Origin: Oxyruncus cristatus
Taxonomy: Eukaryota; Chordata; Aves; Passeriformes; Cotingidae
DNA: 64,000 nt
NCBI GenBank assembly: GCA_013399855.1
Contig: VXAY01001313.1
Span: 2,564,557-2,628,556 of the forward strand
Direction: 5' to 3'
A program made the translations under genes and the position numbers. The notes beneath the pieces were generated by a model. That model was not told where the DNA came from. It did not search any database and worked only from the letters and a program-made list of their open reading frames with translations. Shown here in pieces: positions 46,801-61,900 of the stretch (positions within the stretch are counted from its first letter, which is position 1; each line of letters begins with the position of its first letter).

Positions 46801-46916
46801 TCACAGGGACTGCCGGGCCAGGGAGCCCTTCATGTGCTCCCAGTTGTTGTACAGAGCGTAGAGGCCGGTCAGCGTCAGACCCGCGATCCCACCTCGTGCT
46901 ATCCCACGCATTCCAC
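46801..46916 (-). CDS. TIMM23: TIMM23 exon 7 (last coding exon)
   Basis: Encodes GMRGIARGGIAGLTLTGLY, then ALYNNWEHMKGSL and RQSL-stop. Acceptor CTGTTTCAG. Covers the fourth membrane segment and C-terminus; more GC-rich than the other exons. Confidence 0.97.
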
Positions 46917-49900
46917 CTGAAACAGAAGAAAAGAGTAAAGCTCATTGGAGTTACACTTAAGGAAATGGTCAGTTAACAGCACTTTCAAGAAGTTAGCAGC
47001 TCTAAATCCAGAGGCATTTTAATACAACAGGTTTTCTTTTTTGAGTAACTTTCCAGAAAGGGTCCTCGTGCTAATTCTACCTTCCTCTCAAACCTGCTGC
47101 CAGGCTCAGGGTCATTCCTGATCCTGACACTAATTCTGCTGTAATGGCTTCCTCTCAAACTATGTTAGCCCTGCTGCCTCACAGAACCACTACAGAGCCC
47201 TGGAAGCAAAGATGGCTTTTCCTAAGTCCTACTTAATCTATTCCATCTGTCCTTAAGACAATTGTTTAGTTAGGGATGATCTCTTCCTGCTATAAGAACT
47301 CTCAGGTTTTTAGATGAGGAATATGTTTTTCAGTTATGGTAACTAGGTCTGGGTGGAAAGGGCAGAAGGGAAATAAGTGATCACAACAGCAGTTGATGTG
47401 GACATGACCTTGGGCTGCAGAGATTCGTGAGGGCCATTGTGCAGAACCTATCACTGCTTTTGTGTCTTTGGAATTTTAAAGCCTTTCAATAGACAAATAA
47501 AAAGTAGATGAAAGGAATTAACTGCAAGAATTTACTATGGTGTACATTAAATAATTTCTTTACTATTAGCTTTATTAATATTCAAAATTATCACCTCACA
47601 ATAGTGAGAATTGAGTCACACAGGTGATTAAGGTTTGCGAGCACCTTAGTGTAAGGTTAAAAGAGAGGGCCATTTGGCTAGTATCTGGCTGGAGCTGGGA
47701 GTCAGATGGCACCCCAACTCCATTCCATCCATGCAAGTGCTGGGGTGTACAGGGGCAGAAGTAGAGGCTTCTGATGCTTTTACTAAACAGCAAAATGCTT
47801 CTATTCCTCAGTAGTAGGAAGTGCCTCAGCAGAGCTCCCAGAATGCACCATAAATGCACAGGAACAGCTGAGAGTACGACCCTCAATGCCAGGAAAACTT
47901 CACTGAGGTTGATTCTGCAATGTTTATCATTGCAGCTGAAGCAAGTTAGATAATGTGTACAGTGTATAGAACAAGGCCAGTTTCTGCTGACAGTAAGATA
48001 AAACCTGTCTGCTTTATTGGTGAAACTGGCAGTGCAATTCAGGTTCCTCAAACTTGAAAGCAAATCCATCTCAGTAATCAGAGAGATTTGTATTTTTTTT
48101 TCCCATTGTGGGTCATAAAGTTGTTTCACAGAATTGCTTTTAGGCTTATATTGGGACACAAAGCTGTTGGTGTCAGTTAGACTGAGACTGTGTTACCTGT
48201 GTTGCAAGGTTAAATGGATTTCATTAGAGTTGTTAAACCTCCTCCTAATTGCCCAGACATGCAAAGAAACCAAGAGGCTGCAGAAGTGGGACTTGATACT
48301 AGAAGCCATGTGTAGCCATAGTTTCTAAAAAATTCATTCCCAGATCAGCTGTGACCATTTGAAAGCTTTTTTGGGGTATAAGCCTAACTGAGTCTGCTGC
48401 CCTAACTCCTGAGAATTCAACAGCTCTAGGAAAAGCCTTACTGAGTATGCTCTGTGTGCCTAAATCAGCATTTAGGAAAGCAAATGTAGACTTCTGTGTT
48501 TGCTAATTGATCCTGAATTTGTTGCACAAAAAGCTTTTCATATGAAGGGGTTGCAGCTGGGTACACAAAACTAACCAAGTGCAAGCAGTGTCTGGCAAAA
48601 ATCCACCGGTGAACTTTAAAGGACATTTTGTGCAAAACAAGTCTTTGAGATAATCTGTAAAAATACTGACTCCTCACTTCTTCTGGGAAAAATTAATAAA
48701 ACATTAGAGCCTGATTTTCTGTTGTTCTTATCAGGAATCAACTGATCACAGCAGACACCCCCAAAGGCAACTCACAACCATGAGGGTGTACAGGGAAATG
48801 CACAGAATGTGGAACATCCCCACAGAACACAAAGCAGACTATTCCCATAGGTTCTTCCCTCAGCCCCCAGGTCCAATTCTTCTCCTTTCCTCTTAAAATC
48901 CTTTTCTTTCTATGGAAGAACAGGTAGTTAAAAGCTGATCAAGCCTGGTTCCAGATTCTATGAAGTCAGGATTGTACAAAAAAAATGTATCATCTTTACT
49001 TTGGACAGCTGAGCCACTTTGTAGCATCCTGTGAACTCAAGGCACAGTTCTGCTAAGATGTACTACTAACACAAGAAATGTTGGTATTTCCATGTGCTGA
49101 GGCCAGCCAGGTTAAGGATGGCAGCTCTGAACTCACAAGTGTCAACCACAGGGCCTAAAGCCATCTGTAGGCTGGCAGAAAACTTGGGGACATAGCTGAA
49201 GATGTTTTGTGAACAGGAACTAAACTTGTGCATTACCGAGAGAGAAAATACCCAAGGGAACATGCAAGAAATGTTTCCTATCAGGTCCCCTAACCTTCTG
49301 CTACAAAATATTAACAGTAATTTCTATTTTATTTTTTTTGGTAGCAGTTGCTCCTGGTTTCTGAACTATCCATGGGAAATACATAAAAAAAGGAAAGAGA
49401 AAACTTTCCCTAACTGGTCAGATCTGCATTTGAGTAAATATGTGCAGGTCTGTGGTAGACTTCAAACAGTAGTGCACTGTAGAACACAGCCCTGTTGCTG
49501 AGCAGGAAATGTTAGGCCCTCTGAGAAAACTAACTTGTTAACAAAAACAAAATAGAAATTCTCCCGTCCCATCCCAGCTGTGTTTGCATGATAGAACACA
49601 TTCCCACCCCTCCTCTGCAATCACTCTCTGCAAGCCTCTGATACCAAGCCTGCCCTGACAAACCCTGCTGAAACATGGTTGTGAGCCTCTAATCTTGTAT
49701 GTCCGAATAAGATAAAGGGTTCCAGCTGACAGACACTTCTGGAAGCAGGTATTTTGAGATCAGGCACCTTGCACAACATTTGAGAACTGCTATGGGTTTC
49801 CAAAGACCCATCTGATGCTCTCTAAATGGGAGTTTAGTTCTCTGGCTTGAGCTGCTGCACCCTTTCACCATAAAGTATTGTCTCTGTTCCGTGCATTTAC

Positions 49901-52900
49901 AGTAGGTTCCAGTGCACACCGTGCCCTGACACACAGCACTGCATTCCAACGCAGCTGTGCCATGACACACAGCATTCCAGCAGCACAGCTCTGCATTTCC
50001 TCATGGTAGGAGCCTCTCCTGACACTGAACTGGACTTGTGCAGTAGGTAAAACCATTGTCTACATGGCATAACATGAGGGCAAAGTCCTCAGAACCTTAC
50101 GGTCTCTGTTTTCAGAATGTTACTCCACTATCCTGGGATAGTTCGTGGGATGTTAGAACCAAGAACCATCCAACAGCAAACACTGGAAATACCTTAACTG
50201 AAACCTCAGGCTCCCATACTTTTATGCCAAACAGAAGAAGCGTAATCATTAAGAGTGATCAGTCTTCTGTCTTCCAATCTCTCTCTTGGATACTCTAAAT
50301 GGAAATAGTTTCTCTTCCTTTCAGGATTCCAGGAACAAAAATATTTTTAAATGGTTTAAAGGGCTCAGCTTCTCAAATGTACAAGGCAATCTCAGTTTTG
50401 TTCCAAATTCAAGCACAGTGGTGCTAACCAGACCACCTGAACCATCAAGACATTTGTTTGAACATCTGTGGGTGGTCCTATGTCACTAGAAAATATAAAC
50501 AGTTTGCTCCTGCTGCTCTATGGCGTTTATTTCATGAGATCTTTTAAGTGTGGGCAAAGTCTGTGGATACAGAAATTACTGAGGAAATTTATGAACTTAT
50601 ATTTGGAAGCAAGATACATTCCAAAAAAGCAAGTTCCATTTTCCTGTTGCTGCAGCTAAGGCAGTATTGTAGTTAAAATGAAGAAAAAACAAAGCTTGAA
50701 ACAGGGAACGTTTCCTGTAGTTACTGTGCTACAAAGGCTAAATTAGAAAAACAGCAGGAATTTACAATTTAATGTACAAGTTTAGAAGTACTAGACCTGT
50801 TGAAACTACTTTGCAAACGCGATTAAAATCTCCCATCTTCTCCCTGAGTGAAAGCAGCAGCACCTGACTGCCAAGAGGCTACTTCAGCTGCTTTAAATGG
50901 CACCTGCAAATCCCTCCAGCAATGAGCCCTTAGCTCACTGTTCCTGCCTAAGAGAGCTGGGCAACACTGAAGGCAGCACTGCTCTCAGTGGGCACACATA
51001 CTCTTAGACATCAGTCCTCCAGTAACTGAGAAAGCCTCAACAAGCTGTTGTGCTGCTTGTACTTTGCCCTTATCTCTCCCTTCTTTCAGATCTGAAACAA
51101 AATCCTTTCACTAAACACCATTTGACTGATAATCCTATAGACGTGTGCTGTGGAAAGAGGTTTTAAGAAGTTCTTAATTTCTAAAAAGCCTGACAGTCCT
51201 GAACTTAAATGTTCAGAGGCAAATCCTTTACTTGCTTTTCTCCAAATAATGGAGAAAAGTAAGATTTCCCAGGCCCACACCTATAGCAGTCCTCCAAAGC
51301 TCCTCTTTCCCTCTCCCACGCTACAGAAACAAGAAAACAATCCTCTCTGGCCCAAAGAAAAAGGTTGAGCCCAAAGGGAAGAGGCTTTTTATAGCTCAAG
51401 AAGTAGTCAGCTACCACAACTGCCCTGAACTGAAGTGCACTGAATGTCACAGAACTGATCTTGAGCTCCAGACAGACTTTACTGCTGGCAATAAAACATT
51501 TAGCCCTTCTTAGTTCGTAACATATTGACTTTTCAGGGTTGTGTTCTGAGGTCTTAAAATGACAACTACCTTCAGCTATTGCTAGCATGCAGTTCCCTTC
51601 TTTTCAGACACACGTGACTTTATGTACCAAATTACATAACATCTACTGTGCAAAAGGCATGAGACGCTGTGCTTAGTATTGGGTTCCTTCTGCATTAAAG
51701 TAAGTAAACAAAGTAATCCAGTTTTTCCAAAGCATTACTTTACTTTTGTTCTGTTACCCCTAACCTTGGGGGGAGGCGGGATAATTATCTAAGAAAAAGA
51801 ACATTACAACCTGTGTAACCCTCAGATAAGAGGTAAAGGTTAGTTAACTTTTTTGCTTACTGAAGTCTCTGTCAGGAATTTCAGTGAGAAATTAATGGCT
51901 GTCATACTGGGTCAGACCAAAGTCCCACCTAGCTCAGTATCTTTTTCCGGAGTGATCAATCCTCGAGGACTGCAAGATCCTCAGGCAGCTGTACCTTTGA
52001 GACATGATGACTGGAACCATGTGCATTTTCATGGCGGGAGGGAATAACAGTGACAAAGTGCACAGTGACAATCATCCTTCTGTTACTTTTAGTTACTAGT
52101 ACAGTTACAAGGAAATGAAAGATGTATGGTTTAGAAATGAGGTTGAAAACATGTGCAAGGGGGCTAAACATTTGTTTAAGATGTGTTTGTGCTTTGTAAC
52201 GTTTATCAGAAAAAAACCCTGGCATAACAGATATTAATTTCTGCCTTTTCTTGAAACTGAAGAACAAAGAATAGTCTCTTATTAAATGAAAAAACCATCC
52301 TTGTGGACTTAGGATATCAGACCCTCTTTTAGCAAAACTCGAATTGGCTGAGTCACAGTAACATTTCTACTACATATGCCACTGACAGAGGAACACAAAG
52401 GGTTTTATTTTGTCTGTCATTCAAACAATGTTCTGGGTAGGAGTTAAGTGGTGAGTTCAAAAAGCAGCTTCCCTAAAGTTGTAAGTCTGGTGAAACAAGT
52501 TAATACTGTACTCTCATTACTACATTTGGGCTAAAAATCTAGTAAAGTAATACTGGTATTGAACTAAATTTCAAGTAAATGTGAAAGCTAGAGAGCACTT
52601 TGGTCAGAGGAATCAACCAGTATGATGTTTCAAAACTGCTTAAATCAGTTTTACATTCCAGCTCTATTCAATGTCTGTTAACCTATGCCATGGAGCATGG
52701 GCAGATGGATTCCAGCTAACACTTGATTTATAACGGGGATTTAACTGCTTTAGTCATCTGCAACAGGGAACTTTCAGTGACTACTGCCACTTCCAGTGAA
52801 CATGGGGGGGGCTGAACCGCCACAGTTTGTCCTGACTTGCAGACTTTTCAATCCTCTTTTATCTTCTCAGACACAGTTTGTGTGTCAAGTAGCCTTGCAC

Positions 52901-55900
52901 AAAACTGTTCACGATCCAGTGGCTTTAGAACGTACACGTTCTGTTTGACTCCTGGCATTTTGGTAATGATTAACACTTCTACAAGGACAAATTGTGAAAA
53001 CTGGGACCAGTTTGGGGCAACTAATCTCAGCCTTCAGAAAGTCTTCCCACTATTTTTTCCCCCTGTTCACTCATCAAATGCTTAATCATTTGTTCAAGAA
53101 ATTCACTCTAGGCTTTGCCATGTACACAAGAGGATCTGGCAGTGCAGCAGGGCTGCTGATGTGATTCTTCCATCAGTGCTGTGTTTAAATATGAAGTCAT
53201 AATAAAAGACCTGCCACACATTATAGGTTTCTTGTTAAGTATGTTCCTGCTCTCTTTTACAATCAGGAGTAATAGAAGCAGGAAGTCTGAGTGCTTGCCA
53301 GCACTGCCTCCACCTCTGTATCCACACTTTGTGAATTACAGAACAGACTTCATTTGCAATGGAATGTTTGTGGGAGCTTCCAGCTGACACTAAAATATGG
53401 AGGTTTATAACTAGGCGTCCTTGATAGCTTTTAGATTTTCCTTTTTTTATTTTAATGCCAACACAACATGGCATTCCATGTAATCATTTCCTGTGTTACA
53501 ATCTTGATATGTCACAGATGTGTGTTGATGATTTGCATGGTTTAAATATTCAAGGCTTTTTAGGTAAATATATACATTGATACTGAGCAAAGGCAGAACT
53601 CAGAAGTTTTATCATGCAGAATAAGAAAGGGCATTCTGGCATTAGGTGACAGGAGAGGTGGCACAGGAGAAGAAGCAAGAGGGACAGTGCATGAAAGGAA
53701 AAAAACAAATTGGAACTAAATTCTTGAAACAGATGTGAATATAATCTTTTTCACTTTAAGAACTAATCCTTGATCTTTGAGGTCACATTTCCTGCATATG
53801 GTGAAAAATTTATTTCTTTTGACTTTCTCTGCACTGTGGTTCATATGCATGCACAGCACATGCTTGAAATACAATACTGTAATGAATACAGATTTACTGA
53901 CTACATCTGCCTTTATCAGTGCTACGATTAGCTCAGTAGATCTTATGTTACAAAACAGAAAGTCCCACTGTGCCCCAGTAAGAAAAACTTCAGTAGTGTC
54001 AGATGACTGTGCATGTGACTGGGGGAGTTATCTGTGGTTGCACTGTGCCAAAACAAGACCACACATAATGAATGCCAGCTCTAAACTTCTACCAGGTAAG
54101 GGGGAAAGTTCTGCTGGAGAGTAAGATGGCAGTTCTCTTTACTAACCTCCTCCAGAAAATGTTAGACTTCTACCCTGCTACCCTATCTGGCTGTTACTGG
54201 TTTCATGAGTCTTATCACTCATGAAAACCCCAAGGAAGGAGCGGATTACAAGAGAGCTGTGTGCCCTTGCAGAGCAAAGAGCACAAGCTGGTATTTATGA
54301 AGGCTGCTCAAGCCAATTATTTTTGGTTTCAGTCAGTCTAGGCCAACAGGAAAATAAGACTGCTCAAGCTGTTTTGCCCCATATATAAAGCTGGACTTCA
54401 GGAATGCTTTTGAGACGCTGAGGCTCAGTTAGATATGCAAACGTATGTAGGTTAATTCTAGAATTATCTCCTCAGTAAAACGCAGGTGCCTCATACAGCC
54501 AAACCTTTATTGAGTTACTTAAGGCTTTTTTCCATGTGGTAATATCAATCTGTGGTACCCAGCAGACCTCTAAAAAAGACAACACCTGCAATGGTCAAGC
54601 TTGGAACACGTGTTGATAGGCATTTTGCTGATGAAGCTCAGACTCTCTCTTCTGCAAACAATTCAGGATGCATCAGCAAACTAACCTTAAAGCCATCCCG
54701 TTCTCAAATGATGTTTTTTTGTTGTTTTTGACCACCATGCAAAGACCAGAGTCCTACCACAGGACAACAGTTTCACCAATAGCTAAGTAATAACTTCACA
54801 AATACATCGGTTTCAATGTGTGTAGGGTTTTGTGCAGCTCCAGGTGCTACTATCCCATGAATTACTATCAAGTGAATCACCTGTAGAAAGCTTCATGTTC
54901 ATGCAGTCAAGCTCTATGTTCTGTGTATTCCACCCCTGCCCCCACTCACTTTGCCTGCATCCACTTGTGGACTTGGGAAACAATTATTTTTATTCCTGCT
55001 GTTGCTGAAAAACGTGGCTAAGAATGAGGTGGGGATGCACGTTATAAAACCTTACTATAAATCTGAGTAAACACTTGAGTGTTTCTTCAGTATGTAGGTA
55101 TAACAGTCCTAATTTGGCTCTCATGATCATTGTCAGTCCTGTGCAAGTTGGAAAGAATCAAATTTAATTCAGCTTGACTTTTTTTTTTTTTTCAAGTGCA
55201 AGTTCTCCTTAAGTAGTCTTAGTTATGTGAAAAAACATTGGGTGGCTTAGGAGACTTGGAGCTAATAGCCATTTTTACACTGTCAATCTTCAGAGCAGGA
55301 CAGTATTTAGCAGAAATAATGAGGATCCTAATAACTAGGAAAAAGCACAAGAGGAGGAAAAGGAGAAACACTTTGCTACTCTACCAGTGCTTTTGTATAG
55401 CATTCCTGTCAAGGTTCCAGCAGCTATGGTGTTCAGGTCATCTTCTGCACCTCGTGTTTTTTCAATGATGACTCCAAATGCGCTGTAAAGTAGAGCTGGG
55501 GGAAAAAACGATTAAAAAACTCAAGTTAAAACCTCCACTGCCTGAGGCACAAGGCTTAGAATCCAGGTTTGGTGTAGCTATTTAGACTATGCTTATGAAG
55601 CACAGATTTTCTGCTTATTTAATGGGGTGGAAGCCTCTGAAAAATCCCATCTTTAGTGGTTTTTTTTTCCCAGACCTCTTTCTATTTTATAGATATTTAA
55701 ATTACTATTAGATTGTTTGGGATTTGACATTTACAGCTGCCTCTTCTCTGCCTGTGCATGAAAACTTTATCCCTAGAGCACATTTTGCTCTGGGACAACT
55801 CTATACAACTAGAAAGAAAAATGCATGGGCTCTTCAGTATGGATGCATCTATCATCTGTGCATTCTGATGAAGGGAAAAGGCCCCCCCATCATCACCCCT

Positions 55901-58900
55901 CGTGTATTTCATGCATGAAATGAAACGCATTAAAAACCCCGCTTGTATTTCATGCTGACAATTTGAAATCTTTACTTCTGCTAAAAAGCATGTAAATCAT
56001 TCCTGAACAACAACAATGATGCTGAAGAGTTGAACAGCAGCATCTTTCTCCTTTCAGCACAGGCAACGGTATTTTAGCTTGTCTTAGCAGCAAGTAGTGT
56101 TAAGAGTAAGGGGAAAGAAAAGCTGGATTCAGCATAATTTTTCAAAGCAGTTCAACACAGATGTTGCCCCTGCTCAGGAAAAGAATGACAAAAATTGTCA
56201 GTAGTAACAAAAAGAATCTTTGAGAAATGCTGCACAAGCAAAATCAAATGCAAAAATAATTCTGCTCCTTGAAAGAAACTTCTCTGGTAGCTAGGACAAG
56301 ACAGAGCTATACCAAATCCCCAAATATAAAGTTCAGCTTAACTCCCTGATTTTGGAGGCCGTATTTTGTAAGAAAAATAACAATTTGTTGCTGGAATGCA
56401 CAAACATTTTCTTGAGTAATCTTTCTTCAAACACAGCTGAAAAAACATGTTAATGTGTCACTTCAACTGGAACCTTGAACTGCAGTGTCTGCATCTCAGT
56501 TTTCAGACACGTTTTGATTAGATTTGGAACAAAAAATAAGGAAAATGAACCAACCAAAAAATGGTACAATAAAACTCACTAGGCAATGAATGCATCTCTT
56601 ATGAAAAAAGTGACACTTTTGCTGTAGTTCAGAATCCTGTGTCTAACTTTGACTTCTTTACTATGCCTCAAAAGCTAATGTTTGATGTGAATACCAGCTA
56701 ATCTACTCTTTAGAAATAAGACTGAAACAAACATAATAAATGCAACTTAGCCTATGCTTTGATGCATTTCTCAAAAGTCAAATATATGTAGGGTTATAAC
56801 ATGATGCAATCTGATTTAAATATTGCTAACTTCCATTACAATGTTGTAGGGCAACGAGTTCCATTATTATTCTTCTTCAAAATAATTTCATCAGTTTTAG
56901 ATTTCTCCTTTCAAAGGTACTGTGTAACTTTTGGTCTTTTAAGACAAGGGAAGGCTGGGGGTAAGGGGGAGGCCAAAGCACTTGAATTCCCCAGGGCATT
57001 AGTTATTTCACTGGATTTCACGAAATCTCCAGTTTTTCTACAGCAACTGATGTGGTTTTATTTCGCAGCCCATTCCCCACCTAAACTGCAGTTCACAGAA
57101 GTCTCTTTTTCATACATCAGGCTATTGATCATTTTCTTTTCTCTTTTCTCCTAACCCATATTAGTTATAAGTAATATTTAGGTTTAGAGTTGTTGGTGTC
57201 ATATGTGACTTTTCTAGCTAATGCACCATCATTAAAGGACAAATCTTTGTAGTCACTATCACTTTTCTGCTTCAGATAAATATTTTGTTGACTTTAAACG
57301 GAAACAAACATCAGGCAGTTGATCACATGACCAGAGTCTCTCTGTAAGTTGGTAAAGTTACTTCAGAAGTATTAAATTATATTTTTTTGCCTTAAGTTCT
57401 GAATTAACTGTAATTTATTAACAAACAAGCATTATTTATAATTTCTAGTTATTTCTTTTACTTTTATAGCTAGAGTTCTTGCTTGCAATACAGTAAAAAC
57501 GTTGGGGTTTAATGAAAGGCTTTTGGTCACTTATGCTTTAAACCCTATTTTAGCCTTTAATTTCTTTTTTGAGGTCTACTGAAATGTCCTCATGTCCCAA
57601 AGAAAAAAAAACCTGTGTTTTTTCCACAGTGGATTTAATATTAATATAATGGATTGAAAATTTAGAGAATACTTCTGTTTAGAGAACACACAAATACTTT
57701 CCCAACAATTATACCTTTAAATTGTTTTCCCTACAAAAGAATGACTACTTACCCAGTGATCCCAGAGTGTTAGCCCATAATGCTCCTTGCCTTGTCACCA
57801 TATTTAGAATTCTATAAAGGAGTTAAAAAGGTATGAAAATGTTTAGTGCTCTGCATTTACATCAAGGCAGCGTTTATGACATCAGGTCTTGTGTGTTTAC
57901 ACCACACATTTGGTTAACAAAACTGGAATAATGAAAGCTCTTCAAAACAAAACATTAAGGAAAACCACACAGCTTGGTAATACATCATCTCTATCATGGA
58001 CAGTGTGCAGGCAATACTGAAAGCAAATACTCAGTCCTGTCAAATCTTAAGAAAATCCCTATCTCTTTTCAGGGCAAACTTGATCCTCAGCAAGACCCAA
58101 ATCTCTTCCCTTCAAATAGCTTTCTAACCCTAGGTGTTCCTTCCGTGGTGACTACACATTGTTACTAGAATGACTGGAACACTTAACGCTGAGGTAACGG
58201 GGTAAAAGACCTCCAGAAAAGCCAGAGTGCCCTTCTAGAAGGACCATGTGTCAGGGAGTGGGGTGATGCCTGAGCAAGTGGTGTGGGAGTAAAAACAACC
58301 CTGAACTAAAGCAAGTCAGGAAGAAGAGAGGCAATCCTTTGCAATTCCATGTATCCAATGTAGCACCAAGAGAAGCTGAAGAACCCTGGGTATGTTGGTA
58401 TGTATGCTCCCAGACTAGCACTACAGAGGGAAAGGAAACCTCTAGTGCGCTCTCAGGGAAGCACAGTGACACTTCTTTTTGGCCTCAGCTGTCCCCAGAA
58501 CGGGGACAACAGCAGCCAGAAGAAATGACTGATCTTTATCTCCCAGCAGTGTAACACTATCACAGGCACAGTATTGCTCTGGACAGCTGACTACCACTGG
58601 AACTTGGTTGATCATTTAAAGCAATGAAAAAGTCACACGGTATGTACTTTGTTTTAATTTTCTACTATTTTTCCTTTTTTTAAAAATAATTTTCATTAGG
58701 ACACAGGTCACTTACTGAATATGGTTAGGCAATGAACTAAACAGTAACAGAAAACTTCATTTTGAAACAAGAGAAAAAAAAATCCAAGAGGTTAGGGAAT
58801 TGAGAACCTCTCCCTAATTACAACCCCCAGCCCCACTTCTTAACTTCACATCAATTTCGAATTGATGAGAAAATTGATAATTTTCATAACCACAACACAC

Positions 58901-61900
58901 TGAGATATTAGATTCAAATTCATAAAAAAATAAAATCTGTGTACATTTAGGATAAATTTGGAGGAAACCTAGGCAAGTCTCTTCCCTGCATCTGGTCAGG
59001 AAAACAGAAGTTAATGCACTGTTTGAAGGTGATGACCTTCAGCAGCCCTTTCCCTTGCAGGGCCAGGATAACAGCAGGGTGTGCCCTGACTGCCACCCCC
59101 TGGCCTCGACCCGCCAAAGTTTGTGCTTAACAACATGGTTTTGTTCAATTCTGCTCATTCCAAATACATATACAATTCTGTTCATCTAGACGAGAGCTGT
59201 AACTATAGTGAATATTTTGATAAAGGGGTTAAATACAGAAATAGAATTTAAAACAGGGCAGACCCAGAATAAACTGTACCAGGAAATATTAAGTTCCTCC
59301 TCTAAAATTCCCTTGTTGCAAAGAATTCTGGGAGTGAAATCTGTTTTCACCTAGTTATTTCACTCATCTGATTTCCTATGGCTCCTTCACTTAGGTTTTC
59401 TTATAGTTGTGTCTTAACTACCATTAATTCTGGCAGAACCAGAAAAAAATGTTCCTGTTTTTTACTGCGTTCTGTCAAACAACCAGGTAAGGTGAAATCA
59501 TGGCAATGCCATGGGTGTTCATGGATGCCATAATCCAGAACAACTTCCACCTTGCAACACTTGATCAGCAGCACGCACCAGTGTCATCCCTAATGCAGAT
59601 CCAGGCAGGCCCAGCTTCTGCATTTTAATCCTCTCCTGGTTTTGAAAAGCTTGGGAAAGAAGGGAGGCTCGCTCCCAGAAAAATGACAGCAAAAAATAGC
59701 TCAAAGCAAACTCTGCTGCCTCTGGGAGTATTTCAACACATAAAAAGACTGGTTTCCCTTTGAAGTAGATTTTTAGTAAACATCAAGGTAGTAACTTATT
59801 CTCAAGTATTTAAGGTAAGTCAGAGGACAAACCAACTGTGACTAAATGAAAAGCAAAAAGCTTGAACTGAACATCATTATAATGAAAAACATTTGATAAC
59901 TTGAAGACAAATACTGATTCCTGTTTGTCCCCACTAAAGAAAAAAAAAAGGCATTTATTTTTGCAGTATATTCATATCTGACCTTGTACCAGCTGGAAGA
60001 AACAACTCAGTCACTAAGGTGTACTTTGCTTTGAGATGGAACACTTACTGTACGTTTCTAGGTTTTGACCACGGCATGTTCTGTGTCTCCTTCAAGCCAA
60101 GCCTCAAACCATTCAGTGCACCAAACGCTGCCCCTGGTTGGCACAATACCAGTTATTACTTTTTGAGAAGAAAAACGAACAAAAAAACCCTGAAACAATA
60201 CTAGAAACAGTCAACTTGAGTGTATAGACTGAAGTCAAATATCTGTTCATGTAGGACTAGAACAAACAATGCCTTGCAGAACAAGACATTTACCAACTCA
60301 TCAATTACTGTAGTGCACAGGTGTTACCTGGACAGCTGGGAAAAGTGGAAAACCCAGCCACCTACCTGTCATACAACATCCTCCAATGGTAAAAAAGGCC
60401 AGCTCAAATCTGCCTCGAGTTTTGCTGGCTCCTGTGGGCAAGATAAACTCATCTGTGTCCTGGGGGAAAACAAAAACAAATGCTTTTGTATTTTCCACGT
60501 GTACCTGCTTCCAAATGTAGGCCATATTAATCTTTTTTCTTTCATTCATGCAATGAACTGAAAATGCATATGAGTGTTTCTGGAATATTCTTGCCTACAC
60601 TACCACAGAGAGGGAATACAGTATGTGTATACATTATTAAGAAGGAAAAAGGACTCAAAAAAGATAAACTGAGAGCTTTTTTTTTTTCCCCTAGCTCTCT
60701 TAATTTTTAGAAATTACATCAGTCAGCCAAGGAACTCATACTGTGTGGGTTGTTGGTTGTTTTTGGTTTTAATGACTATTTGCTTAATTATTTATTACAT
60801 CTTGCAGCAGGCAAAACAAGCCCTCCAAAAACTTTCCTGTTGTCTGATTATAAAGCACTGTTTCCTCACTGAGCAACCTATACTGATGCAATAGTGCCTT
60901 AATTAAGGTTTTCCACCACTCTGACACGAAAGAAAAACTGCCTTTGTGCCAAAGGAAGTATTTCCATGCACTAAGTGACCCATTTTAAAGAGGTGAAAAA
61001 AGAAGGAATACACTCAAAATTAATGATCAGGTATGAAATATGAGAGGGCAGTATTTTTTTACTTGTGCATCTTCCTCTTACAGGGACAGGCTTGTGTTCT
61101 TGTGAATGGCCTAAGAAGCTGAAATCAGCACATGTACAGAGATTAAGGTGGGCCAAAGAAATCTTTCAGTTAGACATGAACAGGATGCACATGTGTTGAT
61201 GAGGTGTTAAAGCAGCAAGATCTCTTTTATGTTTCTGTGCTTTCCAGCCACAGTATTACTCACCCCCTCTGTAACTGATACTGCACTGCAACTGCAAGCT
61301 CAAGGAATTACATTCTAAGGGGTTTTACTGGCCCATACTTGACACTAAATGTGGATGGCAACGCAGGAAAAATATATAGCTTCTAAAATTGTGAATATTG
61401 TATCGATAAACTGAACCTGTAATATGGTTTCTATCTTCCTTCTAACTAGATTGTTGAAGACTTCAGTCCATACACTAGTTAGCAGTTCCTAACATTTTTC
61501 ACTACTGCCCCAAAAGTCAAGATGAACCAATCCCTGTTCGTATGTCTATAACAGCAACCATGGAGGCCCATCCTCTGGGCTTCTGCCAATAGCATTATAA
61601 AATGCTACTTTATAATGCACGTTACCTGCTGAAGGTAACAAAGCATTGCAGGAAACACCTTGTTCTGTGCCTGCATTAATGGACCAACCAAGAAAGTGGG
61701 TTTTAAATAATGAGTATCATTGTCTCATTTGTTTTTATGGGAAGGCCAGAATCAAAATGTACGGTTCTCAACAATAAGGTTTTTCCTCTGCATTCAGAAA
61801 GCAAACAGATGGTCTTTGAACACAGGAGACCCTCACCTCTCTTTTCTTCACAGAAATCTCAAATTTAAAGGCTAATAATTTAAGTTCTTGTATTTTTAAA

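Larger units (their letters stand above)
46917..55384 (-). other. TIMM23: TIMM23 intron 6 (8.5 kb)
   Basis: Large intron holding an old repeat at about 51891-52000 and a perfect inverted repeat at 54201-54226. Open frames in it (for example 187 codons at 47596-48159, minus strand) have no known domains and no conserved boundaries. No nested gene recognised. Confidence 0.7.

Noticed and set aside
47596..48159. 187-codon frame in TIMM23 intron 6
   Set aside because: No domain or family similarity is visible, and it has no exon-like boundaries.
54379..54392. ATATATAAAG as a TATA promoter in TIMM23 intron 6
   Set aside because: No exon-like sequence or donor follows; AT-rich introns give such strings by chance.
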